From: Parashewanella sp049608225
GTDB taxonomy: Bacteria > Pseudomonadota > Gammaproteobacteria > Enterobacterales > Shewanellaceae
Assembly: GCA_049608225.1 (NCBI GenBank)
Contig: JBMYXI010000005.1
Location: forward strand, 30,206-94,205
DNA: 64,000 nucleotides
Direction: 5' to 3'
Below, piece by piece: positions 16,405-25,187 of the stretch. The notes below the pieces were generated by a model. It was given only the letters and a program-made list of their open reading frames with translations. It made no database searches and was not told the origin of the DNA. The first letter of the stretch is position 1; every line of letters starts with the position of its first letter. The translations under genes and the position numbers were made by a program.

Positions 16405-17578
16405 TGTGAGCTCCCAATGTCATGATGAATTGCAAAGTCACACTGTGCTCATCTTTAGGCTTAAGCGATTCTTGACCTTGCTGATTGGTATATTGCAAAC
16501 GAATTGTAGAAAAGTGGCTATGATGGTAAGCCAGCTCAAATTCTGTTTCTTTTAAATTCAGCTGTTCCAGTTCTTCATCATGTAGGGTTTGCACATCAAT
16601 GCGGCCATAACGAACACCCGTAGACCACTTAGGCGACCATTGATAAACACCGCTTACGTACCACCCTTGATGATCTTTACCATCAAATTCTTCAGCATGC
16701 TCGCCTTCTGTTTCAAATAAGTCAGTCAAACGATAATACTCACCGCTTAGAGTAAGATGTTGATATTTATAGTTACCATTTGGCGCCCACTTATACACTG
16801 CATCAACACCAAATAGGTTTTTACCTGTGTACTTTGCACCATGAGTATGGCCTTGTTCACCTTTATGACCATGATCATCGTGATCGTGCCCTTCATGACC
16901 TTCTTCTTCGTGTTCGTCATGATGCCCACTTAACCCATTTTGATTGCGAAGATAGCTCAAGCCCAGTTGCCATGAACTACTAACACCAATATCGCCACCA
17001 ATTTTGGTAAATGCAGTATAAGCACCGACTGTTTTCAACTTTGCTTCTTCATTATCTGCTTTTAATTTTTCACCTTTAAAAGCTTCCACCCCCATACTCC
17101 AGTACAAGTCTGTTGGCGCAAGATAATCAATACGTAAACCATCGTCAAAGTAGTGATTACCTAGGAAAGCACGATATGCAGCAGGGCGATCAACAAAAGC
17201 ATCGGTATGTAGATGCTGGTTATTCAAATAACCAATATTTGACATAAAACGACCACCACGAACAGAAAAACCCGCTGGTAATGACAATGTTTGTACGAAG
17301 GCTTCTTCAAGCTCTAATTCTGTTTTACCATCATGGGATTCAATAATGCTGGTCAGTTTTCCGTAAAATGCATCGTCAATGTTACCGCTAAATGCTAACT
17401 CGGTTTCACCTAAACCAAACCCCTTGGATCTACCTCCAAGTACTTTATCTTGAGTTTGATAGTAACCATCAATCACAGCACTAATGTTTAAGTTTGCTGG
17501 CAGTAAATCTTTGGCAAAGCCTGAAGCAGGCAGTAAAGCGAATAACGATAAAGACAATACAGATTTTTTAAAATTCAT
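16388..17578 (-). CDS. outer-membrane beta-barrel with His-rich loop, probably metal uptake
   Basis: About 396 residues. A signal peptide (SVLSLSLFALLPASGFA) precedes alternating hydrophobic/polar strands typical of a porin-like barrel; there is no TonB plug or Ton box. A loop near residues 215-245 is extremely rich in His, Asp and Glu (about ten His in thirty residues, such as HEGHDHDDHGHKGEQGHTHG), suited to gathering zinc. It is first in an operon with a ZnuA-like and a ZnuB-like gene. The start is uncertain: the ATG at 17578 gives a clean signal peptide, and ATG 17593 and GTG 17605 are also open. The family is seen beside zinc transporters in marine bacteria and is likely Zur-controlled, but I could not identify a convincing Zur box. 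Confidence 0.7.
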   Translation of the reverse strand: MNFKKSVLSLSLFALLPASGFAKDLLPANLNISAVIDGYYQTQDKVLGGRSKGFGLGETELAFSGNIDDAFYGKLTSIIESHDGKTELELEEAFVQTLSLPAGFSVRGGRFMSNIGYLNNQHLHTDAFVDRPAAYRAFLGNHYFDDGLRIDYLAPTDLYWSMGVEAFKGEKLKADNEEAKLKTVGAYTAFTKIGGDIGVSSSWQLGLSYLRNQNGLSGHHDEHEEEGHEGHDHDDHGHKGEQGHTHGAKYTGKNLFGVDAVYKWAPNGNYKYQHLTLSGEYYRLTDLFETEGEHAEEFDGKDHQGWYVSGVYQWSPKWSTGVRYGRIDVQTLHDEELEQLNLKETEFELAYHHSHFSTIRLQYTNQQGQESLKPKDEHSVTLQFIMTLGAHSAHQF

Positions 17579-17593
17579 TTTTATATAACTCAT

Positions 17594-17908
17594 AAATACA
17601 TACACGCCTTTACTCGTAGTAAGGTGTGATACTAAATAATGCTACTGAACAATGAGCACAAAACAAATTCAGGGAAGAAATAAACACAAACCTTCAATAT
17701 TGAAGCAAGCGAAAACAGCCCGTTGTTCAGCAGAAGTTACAACTAGCTCTTTTGATCTCTTGTTAAATTTGACTACATACTAAAACCGCACGAAATCGTA
17801 AAAACAATAAATACAAGAATTAAAATAACTTAAGATCAAATAGCTATAAATAATCACTAATAACCGTGCGTAAAATGAGACACCGCTGATCAGTGAAAAT
17901 ATATTAAG
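17594..17908. other. intergenic region between the metal-uptake operon and the 98-residue gene
   Basis: About 315 bases with no open frame that looks coding. It is AT-rich and must hold the promoter of the outer-membrane/znu operon near 17620-17680. I looked for a Zur-like palindrome here and found none that I would defend. Confidence 0.4.
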
Positions 17909-18205
17909 TTAGCTGAAAATGAAGTTAGGAGGAGCTCGACTGCGATAATCGTATCGCGCTAACAATCGATAACCAAGCGGATCAATTGTTACCCGAGAGT
18001 ATTGCTGGGGAATGATAGGAAGGTCAATATGGTTTTGACCAAGAAAATGATTTAACTGGTGCTGGTGAAAACACAGAGTACAATGCTCATTAATACCATG
18101 ATCAACATGCTCAACACTGTGAGCTGAGGCAGCAACAGACAGGATCAACAACACGGCACTTAGCCATATCGCCCACCACTTTTGACTGTTACTTGATACT
18201 CGCAC
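17909..18205 (-). CDS. small exported Cys/His protein next to metal-uptake genes
   Basis: 98 residues. A hydrophobic signal or anchor (WAIWLSAVLLILSVAASA) is followed by HSVEHVDHGINEHCTLCFHQHQ, dense in His with a CxxC, and a tail ending RAPPNFIFS. Short proteins with this layout (His-rich HxxH, C-x2-C, terminal RAPP) occur near zinc-responsive transport genes in gammaproteobacteria. A role in zinc sensing or delivery is inferred from location. It is on the same strand as, and upstream of, the outer-membrane/znu operon, with about 330 bases between. Confidence 0.6.
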   Translation of the reverse strand: MRVSSNSQKWWAIWLSAVLLILSVAASAHSVEHVDHGINEHCTLCFHQHQLNHFLGQNHIDLPIIPQQYSRVTIDPLGYRLLARYDYRSRAPPNFIFS

Positions 18206-18400
18206 TTTTACGCACCATTGAATAAAAAATCAGGGCTAGTCTATGTCATGGTTAGCATATAATTCAAGTTGAAAAACTTTAAATATGTAACCTTATTTTT
18301 AGACAGCACCCTTTAACACCAAGGCTGAAAATGGAAATTCAGTTCAAAATCAGCTTGATAATAACTAGGGAGTGTTCCCAATTAAAAACTTTTTGATTTG

Positions 18401-19582
18401 TTACAGCCTTAGAGCTGTTCGAACTCTAGTGACAATAGGGCTCATGATAGAGCCTTTGTACTTTTGCTCTGCACTGGTGGATTGAGATTGTACCGGTTCA
18501 CCTTTAGATGCCGGAAGATGTTTTGTTGTAAACCATTCGTGATTATTGAGTGTAGCTGGTGGCTTAACGATATTTTGCCAACTCGTGATAACGGATCGTG
18601 ACACTCGAGAGCAATCCCTTGATAGCAAAGTATATATTTGAAAGGCTGTTAACTTAAATTGCACTTCCATTAGAAAGTTAAGAACTCTCGTCATTCGGTG
18701 CTGATTATCTTGTGAATTTGCTTGATCCAAGTATTGAAAGAACTTTGCTCTATCGCAAATTTCGAATTTTTTCTCGTCAGCATTATAAGCGATTCCCCAA
18801 TGCGTTAGCATAAATGTTAGGTTTTGTTGCACAGATAGTCTTAGTTGCGAAGGTTGGAGTATTTCTAGCACCATCTCTTGGGTGAGTATTGGCGCATATT
18901 CATGATAAGTGCAATGTTGAGGGATGGGAAATAATGCTTGAATATATCCTTGATTGGACTCCAATTGTTCATCGTTAAAGCTACGAATTTGAGATAACAG
19001 ATACCTACATCCCGGCATTTTGTCATCACTTAACATAAACTTTATCCACATTGTCGTCATTTTGTGGTGCAGCTCGTGACTACGCAGTTCACTTTTCACT
19101 GATGATCTAATTCGTGATACTCGGGTAGACATTGGAGGCGTAATCAGTGGCGTGTTTTCTGTTGTTCCCTCTGAGGGGGAAGATTCGGTCGGTTGCCAAG
19201 CTAAATGACGAGTTAATAAAGGTTGCTTATTTTCTCCTGCTATAAGTTCAATTGCAGTGATGGTTGTATCAATGACCCCGTCAGTTTTGGTGACCTTATA
19301 TCTCACGGTGACACCTTCAGCTAAACAATCATTGAGCCTTGCCATATGTTGTGGTGTTTGGTTGCCATAAGTCGCTTTGCAAAGATTGAAAAAAGCGATG
19401 ACTGCTTTTGATTTGTCACAGTTTTGTCGCCAATTTTTGAATTTAGCACAGCAACAAGTAAAAGAATGTAAGTTGGCTAAGCTTTCAGTAGCTTTAATCG
19501 TGTTTATTTCATCGTGAGTTAAACAAACTGAATTAGATTTTGAACGTAATGGAATCTCAACATTACCTACTGCTGTAGCCAT
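18401..19582 (-). CDS. protein with an opioid growth factor receptor (OGFr) conserved domain
   Basis: 393 residues from ATG 19582 (AGAGGAAG five bases before; the upstream ATG 19612 is weaker). The C-terminal half (about residues 185-330) matches the OGFr conserved region by its landmarks: a lead-in PGCRYLLSQIRSF, then NQGYIQALFP (usual form N-H-x-[FY]-IQ-W-LFP), APILTQEM, FMLTHWGI and NQHRMTRVLNFL (usual form N-x-R-x-TR-IL-x-x-L). The N-terminal 180 residues, with a CCC and several other Cys, are not recognised. OGFr domains are best known from animals, with scattered bacterial members of unknown role. It is cytosolic by sequence (no signal, no membrane segment). A host-directed role is only a hypothesis. 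Confidence 0.75.
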   Translation of the reverse strand: MATAVGNVEIPLRSKSNSVCLTHDEINTIKATESLANLHSFTCCCAKFKNWRQNCDKSKAVIAFFNLCKATYGNQTPQHMARLNDCLAEGVTVRYKVTKTDGVIDTTITAIELIAGENKQPLLTRHLAWQPTESSPSEGTTENTPLITPPMSTRVSRIRSSVKSELRSHELHHKMTTMWIKFMLSDDKMPGCRYLLSQIRSFNDEQLESNQGYIQALFPIPQHCTYHEYAPILTQEMVLEILQPSQLRLSVQQNLTFMLTHWGIAYNADEKKFEICDRAKFFQYLDQANSQDNQHRMTRVLNFLMEVQFKLTAFQIYTLLSRDCSRVSRSVITSWQNIVKPPATLNNHEWFTTKHLPASKGEPVQSQSTSAEQKYKGSIMSPIVTRVRTALRL

Positions 19583-19681
19583 AGCAACTTCCTCTTTAAA
19601 ACTGGTTAGCATGCTAGTTGATTCTATAAGCTGCTATGTGCGTTTTGCAGAAGATTAATTAAAATTAACTTTATAAAAATA

Positions 19682-19698
19682 AATTGGTCTGACCCCTT
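19682..19698. promoter_or_regulatory. degenerate PdhR-like half site
   Basis: AATTGGTCTGACCCCTT has a perfect left half (AATTGGT) and ACC at the correct spacing, then diverges. It lies 120 bases before the perfect PdhR box. It may be a relic or chance. Confidence 0.25.
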
Positions 19699-19804
19699 TA
19701 AAATTTCATATAGTCTATGCTGTGTGGGCGGTTGATCACGTTTTATAAAAACGAGGCTGTGTGGACATTAACACACCAATTTGATAAAGTGCTGCAACTC
19801 AAAA

Positions 19805-19835
19805 AAATTGGTAAGACCAATTTACAGGTTATATT
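19805..19835 (+). promoter_or_regulatory. PdhR operator and promoter of the pdhR-ace operon
   Basis: AATTGGTAAGACCAATT at 19806-19822 is a perfect 17-bp palindrome identical to the PdhR consensus arms. TTGGTA (19808-19813) and TATATT (19830-19835), 16 bases apart, could be -35 and -10, so bound PdhR would block polymerase. Pyruvate would relieve this. Confidence 0.85.
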
Positions 19836-19890
19836 ATTTATTAAAACTTGTCGAAAGTAAGTTTGAAAAGGATAGGGAATCACAACCTTT

Positions 19891-20643
19891 ATGGCTTATA
19901 GCAAAGTCAGTCAGCCAAAAATTTCTGACGTTATCATGGCGCAATTAGAGCAGATGATTTTGGAGGGAAGCTTACCCCCAGGTCAGAAGCTACCGCCGGA
20001 GCGAGAGTTAGCGACGCAATTTGATGTGTCACGCCCGTCGCTGCGTGAAGCTATTCAAAAGTTAGAAGCCAAAGGGTTAGTCTCTCGTCGCCAAGGTGGT
20101 GGCACCTTTGTAAAACAGCAACTTTGGCAAAGCCTTGCCGACCCTATCGTTGAATTAATGCACAGTGATTCAGAAAGTCAGTACGACTTACTGGAGTTTC
20201 GTCATGCAACGGAAGGCATGATGGCTTACTTTGCTGCCCTTCGTGGAACCGATGCGGATATGCAAAGCATTAAGCGACGTATTGTTGAAGTTGAGCAAGC
20301 AGAAGATATTGAAGATAAGGCCGCGGCGATTGTTCGTTTTTATCGTTCAGTTGCTGAAGCTTCACATAATGTAGCTATGCTGCATTTAGTATTGAGTTTG
20401 GAGCCAGTATTACACCGTAATGTGGCGCAAAACTTAGTGTTACTAGGCCGCCGTGAAGAAGCGGCAAAAATGGCAAATCAACATCGTCGAGCGTTGTTGG
20501 CTGCTATTGTAGAACGAAATCCGCAGGCAGCGCGCGAAGCTTCCAATGAACACTTAAGTTACATTGAAGAAGTGATGTTGTCGATGCGAGAAGAAGACAG
20601 TCGGTTGCAGCGAAGTCTGCGCCGTTTAAAGAGTGGTGAGTAA
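19891..20643 (+). CDS. pdhR: pyruvate dehydrogenase complex repressor PdhR
   Basis: 250 residues, GntR/FadR family. The winged helix at residues 10-75 includes LPPGQKLPPERELATQFDVS and the recognition stretch RPSLREAIQKLEAKGLV. The FCD ligand domain follows (LLEFRHATEGMMAYFAALRG through HLSYIEEVM). It represses the operon when pyruvate is low; the operator is 70 bases upstream of its own start. It is followed by aceE after 76 bases, the usual arrangement. Confidence 0.95.
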   Translation: MAYSKVSQPKISDVIMAQLEQMILEGSLPPGQKLPPERELATQFDVSRPSLREAIQKLEAKGLVSRRQGGGTFVKQQLWQSLADPIVELMHSDSESQYDLLEFRHATEGMMAYFAALRGTDADMQSIKRRIVEVEQAEDIEDKAAAIVRFYRSVAEASHNVAMLHLVLSLEPVLHRNVAQNLVLLGRREEAAKMANQHRRALLAAIVERNPQAAREASNEHLSYIEEVMLSMREEDSRLQRSLRRLKSGE

Positions 20644-20719
20644 CCACTTGAGACGTTAATCTGTAAGTACCTCAACAAGACAATACGTTAGGTACCTTAA
20701 TATAGAGAAGGACAGTGTC

Positions 20720-23386
20720 ATGTCTGAAGATATGCTGCAAGATGTAGATCCGCTAGAAACTCAAGAATGGCTTGATGCCATGCAAGCTGTATTAGAGCAA
20801 GAAGGCCCAGAGCGTGCTCATCATTTACTTGAAAAAATGATTGATAAAGCACGTCGTAACGGCACTTACTTGCCTTATACCGCGACCACTGCGTATTTGA
20901 ATACCATCCCAGCTGGGCAAGAGCCACAAATGCCAGGTAACCAAGAAATGGAACGTCGTATCCGCGCCTTGGTTCGTTGGAATGCGTTAGCAATGGTACT
21001 TCGTGGTTCAACTAAAGATCTTGAGCTTGGTGGTCACATCTCTAGTTTCGCTTCAAGTGCGACCATTTATGATGTGTGTTTTAACCACTTCTTCCGCGCG
21101 CCAAATGAAAAAGATGGCGGTGATTTGGTTTATTTCCAAGGTCATATTGCACCTGGGGTGTACTCACGTTCGTTTCTTGAAGGTCGTTTAAGCGAAGAGC
21201 AGTTAGCCAATTTCCGTCAAGAGGTTGATGGTAAAGGCTTATCTTCTTACCCACATCCAAAGTTGATGAGCGATTATTGGCAGTTCCCGACTGTATCAAT
21301 GGGTCTTGGTCCAATTCAAGCAATTTATCAAGCACGTTTCCTTAAGTATTTAACTGATCGTGGTATTAAAGATTGTTCAGAGCAAACAGTTTACTGTTTC
21401 TTAGGTGATGGTGAATGTGATGAGCCAGAAGCATTAGGCGCAATCGGCTTAGCAGCACGTGAAGAACTGGATAACTTAGTATTTATCATCAACTGTAACT
21501 TACAGCGCTTAGATGGCCCTGTACGTGGTAACGGTAAAATCATCCAAGAGCTTGAAGGCGAATTCCGCGGCGCTGGTTGGGAAGTGGTTAAAGTAATTTG
21601 GGGTCGTTATTGGGACGCATTATTAGCTCGCGATACCAGTGGCAAATTATTACAGTTAATGGAAGAAACCGTAGATGGTGAATACCAAAACTGTAAAGCC
21701 AAAGGCGGCGCTTATACCCGTGAGCATTTCTTTGGTAAGTACCCAGAAACCGCAGAAATGGTTGCTAACATGTCAGATGATGACATCTGGCGCCTAAACC
21801 GTGGCGGTCATGATCCAGTTAAAGTTTATGCAGCATTAGATCACGCGAAGAAAACCAAGGGTCGTCCAACGGTTATTCTAGCGAAAACTGTTAAAGGTTA
21901 CGGCTTAGGTGATGCAGGTGAAGGTAAGAACATCGCGCACAATGTTAAGAAAATGGCAGTTGATTCAATTCGTCATTTCCGTGACCGTTTTGACATTCCA
22001 GTGCCTGATGACAAGCTAGAAGACATTCCTTTCTATCACCCAGGACCAGATTCTGAAGAAGTGAAATACATGATGGAGCGCCGTAACGCGCTGCATGGCT
22101 CAATGCCAAAACGCCTTGAACAGTTCACTGAAAAAATGGAAGTGCCAGCACTGAGCATTTTTGACAGCATCTTAAAAGGCTCGAACGGTCGTGAAATTTC
22201 ATCGACAATGGCGTTTGTTCGTATTCTTACTGCGCTACTTAAAGATAAGAAAATTGGTAAGAGCATAGTACCAATTATTCCTGATGAAGCTCGTACCTTT
22301 GGTATGGAAGGCTTGTTCCGTCAAGTAGGTATCTACGCGCACGAAGGGCAAAAGTACGTACCACAAGATAAAGATCAAGTGGCTTACTACCGTGAAGATA
22401 AATCAGGTCAAGTTCTGCAAGAAGGCATTAATGAACTTGGTGCTATGTCATCTTGGGTATCTGCAGCGACCAGTTATTCTGTGAATGACACGCCGATGAT
22501 CCCATTTTATATCTACTACTCAATGTTTGGTTTCCAACGTATTGGTGATCTTGCTTGGGCGGCAGGTGACATGAAAGCACGCGGCTTCTTAGTCGGTGGT
22601 ACTTCAGGTCGTACCACACTAAACGGTGAAGGTCTACAGCACCAAGATGGCCACAGCCACGTATTGGCGAACACCATTCCAAACTGTGTCACTTATGATC
22701 CGACTTATGGTTATGAAATCGCAGTTATCGTTCAAGACGGTATTGAGCGCATGTATGGTGATGATCAAGAAGACATCTTCTATTACCTAACGACAATGAA
22801 CGAAAACTACGTACAGCCAGAAATGCCACAAGGTGCTGAAGAAGGCATTAAGAAAGGTATTTATAAGCTAGAAACGTTAGAAGGTTCTGGTAAAGGTAAA
22901 GTGCAGCTTATGGGCTGTGGCACCATTCTTGAGCAAGTACGTAAAGCGGCTGTTGCCTTGTCGAAAGACTTCGGTATCACTACCGATGTATTCTCTGTAA
23001 CTAGCTTTAATGAACTGACTCGTGATGGTCAAGCTGCTGAGCGCTGGAACATGCTACACCCAACTGAAACTGCGAAAAAGCCTTACATCAGCGAAGTTAT
23101 CGCATCAGATAGTCCTGCTATTGCTGCAACTGATTACATGAAAGTATACGGTGAACAATTGCGTGCTTATATGCCAACTGATTACAAAGTGTTGGGTACT
23201 GATGGTTTCGGTCGCTCTGATAGCCGTGACAACTTACGTCATCACTTTGAAGTTGATGCTAAGTTCATTGTTATTGCTGCACTTAAGTCACTGGTTGACC
23301 GTGGTGAAATGCCAGTTGATGTATTGGCTAACACCATTAAAGAGTACGGCATTAATGCTGATAAAATTAACCCACAGTACGCATAA
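20720..23386 (+). CDS. aceE: pyruvate dehydrogenase E1 component, homodimeric type
   Basis: 888 residues, as expected for the alpha2-type E1 that decarboxylates pyruvate with thiamine diphosphate. The TPP-binding motif GDGECDEPEALGAIGLAAREELDNLVFIINCN begins near residue 230 (given here by its ends GDGECDEPEA and IINCN). Phosphate and substrate contacts such as SDYWQFPTVSMGLGP and GGTSGRTTLNGEGLQHQDGH are present. It starts with MSEDMLQDVDPLETQEW after a good AGAAGGA site. aceF follows after 12 bases, so translation is closely linked. Confidence 0.97.
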   Translation: MSEDMLQDVDPLETQEWLDAMQAVLEQEGPERAHHLLEKMIDKARRNGTYLPYTATTAYLNTIPAGQEPQMPGNQEMERRIRALVRWNALAMVLRGSTKDLELGGHISSFASSATIYDVCFNHFFRAPNEKDGGDLVYFQGHIAPGVYSRSFLEGRLSEEQLANFRQEVDGKGLSSYPHPKLMSDYWQFPTVSMGLGPIQAIYQARFLKYLTDRGIKDCSEQTVYCFLGDGECDEPEALGAIGLAAREELDNLVFIINCNLQRLDGPVRGNGKIIQELEGEFRGAGWEVVKVIWGRYWDALLARDTSGKLLQLMEETVDGEYQNCKAKGGAYTREHFFGKYPETAEMVANMSDDDIWRLNRGGHDPVKVYAALDHAKKTKGRPTVILAKTVKGYGLGDAGEGKNIAHNVKKMAVDSIRHFRDRFDIPVPDDKLEDIPFYHPGPDSEEVKYMMERRNALHGSMPKRLEQFTEKMEVPALSIFDSILKGSNGREISSTMAFVRILTALLKDKKIGKSIVPIIPDEARTFGMEGLFRQVGIYAHEGQKYVPQDKDQVAYYREDKSGQVLQEGINELGAMSSWVSAATSYSVNDTPMIPFYIYYSMFGFQRIGDLAWAAGDMKARGFLVGGTSGRTTLNGEGLQHQDGHSHVLANTIPNCVTYDPTYGYEIAVIVQDGIERMYGDDQEDIFYYLTTMNENYVQPEMPQGAEEGIKKGIYKLETLEGSGKGKVQLMGCGTILEQVRKAAVALSKDFGITTDVFSVTSFNELTRDGQAAERWNMLHPTETAKKPYISEVIASDSPAIAATDYMKVYGEQLRAYMPTDYKVLGTDGFGRSDSRDNLRHHFEVDAKFIVIAALKSLVDRGEMPVDVLANTIKEYGINADKINPQYA

Positions 23387-23398
23387 GAGGGATTTCCA

Positions 23399-25054
23399 AT
23401 GGCTGATTTAAAAGAAGTTTTGGTTCCTGATATTGGTGGGGACGAAGTACAAGTAATTGAAGTGTGTGCTGCTATTGGCGATACATTGGCTGAAGACGAT
23501 TCAATTCTAACCGTTGAAAGTGATAAAGCGACTATGGACATTCCTGCACCATTTGCAGGTGTATTGTCTGAACTAAAGGTCGCTGTCGGCGATACGGTTT
23601 CAGAAGGCAAGTTGATTGCGATGATGAAAGCGGCCGAGGATGAAGCGCCAGCTGCAGCCCCAGTTGAGTCTTCAGCGCCAGTGGCTGCCCCTGTGGTTGA
23701 AACGCCTGCGCCTGCTACAGAAGCTACGCCAGTAGTTGCAGCTGGTGGTACTAAAGTTGTCGATATTGCAGTGCCGGATATCGGTGGTGATAAAGATGTC
23801 CCTGTGATTGAAATCTTAGTGTCAGTGGGTGACAGCATTGAAGAAGATGCTGGTCTTGTGACGCTGGAAACAGATAAAGCCACTATGGATGTACCATCAC
23901 CACAAGCGGGGGTGGTTAAATCGGTTGCGCTTAAAGAAGGTGATAAGGTATCGGAAGGTACGTTAGTTATCACGCTTGAGGTTCAAGGTGAGGCACCTGC
24001 GGCGGCTCCAGCACCTAAAGCTGAAGCATCAAAACCTGTAGAAGCGCCGAAAGCGGCGGCTCCTGCACCAGCACCAAAACCACCTGTCCCACATCACCCA
24101 AGTGCAAGTGCGCCAGTGGCAAGTGGCAAAGTAGTTCATGCGTCACCTGCTGTACGCCGTTTAGCGCGTGAATTTGGTGTCGATTTAACCCAAGTAACGG
24201 GGTCTGGTCGTAAAGGTCGAATCGTTAAAGAAGACGTTCAAGCTTATGTGAAGTATGAGTTGTCTCGTCCAAAAGCGACGGCAGCAGCGGCAACTGGTGG
24301 TGAAGGTGGCTTGCAAGTGATTGCAGCACCGAAAGTTGATTTCAGCAAATTTGGCGAAGTGGAAGAAGTCCCATTAAGCCGTATTCAGAAAATCTCTGGA
24401 CCAAACTTACACCGCAACTGGGTAACCATTCCTCATGTGACTCAGTTCGATGAAGCTGATATCACTGAAATGGAAGCCTTCCGTAAGCAACAAAATGAGC
24501 TAGCTGCGAAGAAGAAAACTGGCATTAAAATCACGCCATTGGTCTTCATGATGAAAGCCGCAGCCAAAGCTTTGCTTGAATTCCCTGTGTTTAACTCAAG
24601 CTTAAGCGCTGATGGCGAATCGCTGATCAAGAAAAAGTACGTTCATATTGGCATTGCGGTTGATACACCAAATGGTTTGGTTGTTCCAGTTGTACGCAAT
24701 GTTGACAAAAAAGGCATTATTGAATTGTCACAAGAGCTAACTGATATTTCAATTAAGGCTCGTGACGGCAAGTTGAAAGCGGCTGATATGCAAGGCAGCT
24801 GCTTCACTATTTCGAGTCTTGGTGGCATTGGTGGAACTGCATTTACACCGATTGTGAACTATCCTGATGTAGCGATTCTTGGTGTGTCTAAGTCTGAAAT
24901 GAAACCAAAATGGAATGGCGAAGACTTTGAACCGCGTCTAATGTTGCCGTTATCATTGTCTTACGATCATCGAGTGATTGATGGTGCTATGGCGGCACGT
25001 TTCTCAGTGACACTTTCGAGTTTGTTATCTGACATTCGCACATTAATTCTGTAA
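23399..25054 (+). CDS. aceF: dihydrolipoyl acetyltransferase E2 with two lipoyl domains
   Basis: 551 residues. Two lipoyl domains, each with the lipoylated Lys in an (E)SDKATMD or (E)TDKATMD loop (about residues 41 and 161), are joined by Ala/Pro-rich linkers. A peripheral-subunit-binding domain follows (HASPAVRRLAREFGVDLTQVTGSGRKGRI, near 240-270, cited by its ends). The catalytic core ends with SYDHRVIDGA, containing the active His and Asp. E. coli AceF has three lipoyl domains; two here is a normal variant for this order. It transfers the acetyl group to CoA and forms the complex core. A terminator follows directly. Confidence 0.96.
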   Translation: MADLKEVLVPDIGGDEVQVIEVCAAIGDTLAEDDSILTVESDKATMDIPAPFAGVLSELKVAVGDTVSEGKLIAMMKAAEDEAPAAAPVESSAPVAAPVVETPAPATEATPVVAAGGTKVVDIAVPDIGGDKDVPVIEILVSVGDSIEEDAGLVTLETDKATMDVPSPQAGVVKSVALKEGDKVSEGTLVITLEVQGEAPAAAPAPKAEASKPVEAPKAAAPAPAPKPPVPHHPSASAPVASGKVVHASPAVRRLAREFGVDLTQVTGSGRKGRIVKEDVQAYVKYELSRPKATAAAATGGEGGLQVIAAPKVDFSKFGEVEEVPLSRIQKISGPNLHRNWVTIPHVTQFDEADITEMEAFRKQQNELAAKKKTGIKITPLVFMMKAAAKALLEFPVFNSSLSADGESLIKKKYVHIGIAVDTPNGLVVPVVRNVDKKGIIELSQELTDISIKARDGKLKAADMQGSCFTISSLGGIGGTAFTPIVNYPDVAILGVSKSEMKPKWNGEDFEPRLMLPLSLSYDHRVIDGAMAARFSVTLSSLLSDIRTLIL

Positions 25055-25057
25055 AAA

Positions 25058-25086
25058 ATAAGGCTGCTTTTGCAGCCTTTTTATTT
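25058..25086 (+). terminator. aceF terminator
   Basis: Stem AGGCTGC / GCAGCCT with a 4-base T-rich loop, then TTTTTATTT. It implies that lpdA is at least partly transcribed from its own promoter in 25090-25187. Further small hairpins (CCAGC..GCTGG, GGGG..CCCC) lie there in its leader. Confidence 0.8.
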
Positions 25087-25187
25087 GTACTCGACAGTTA
25101 AGCCAAGTTAAAATGCCAGCACCTTACGCTGGAGATCTTAAATTTGGCTGGGGTAAATCCCCAACGGAATGAAAATTAGAGGAAAAC

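Noticed and set aside
17594..17908. Zur box upstream of the metal-uptake operon
   Set aside because: Expected from context, but no palindrome close to the gammaproteobacterial Zur consensus could be found by eye.
23242..23973. 243-codon frame on the minus strand over aceE/aceF
   Set aside because: It is the antisense of the Ala/Pro-rich lipoyl linkers of aceF, which gives Ser/Thr/Ala-rich nonsense; aceF is certain on the plus strand.
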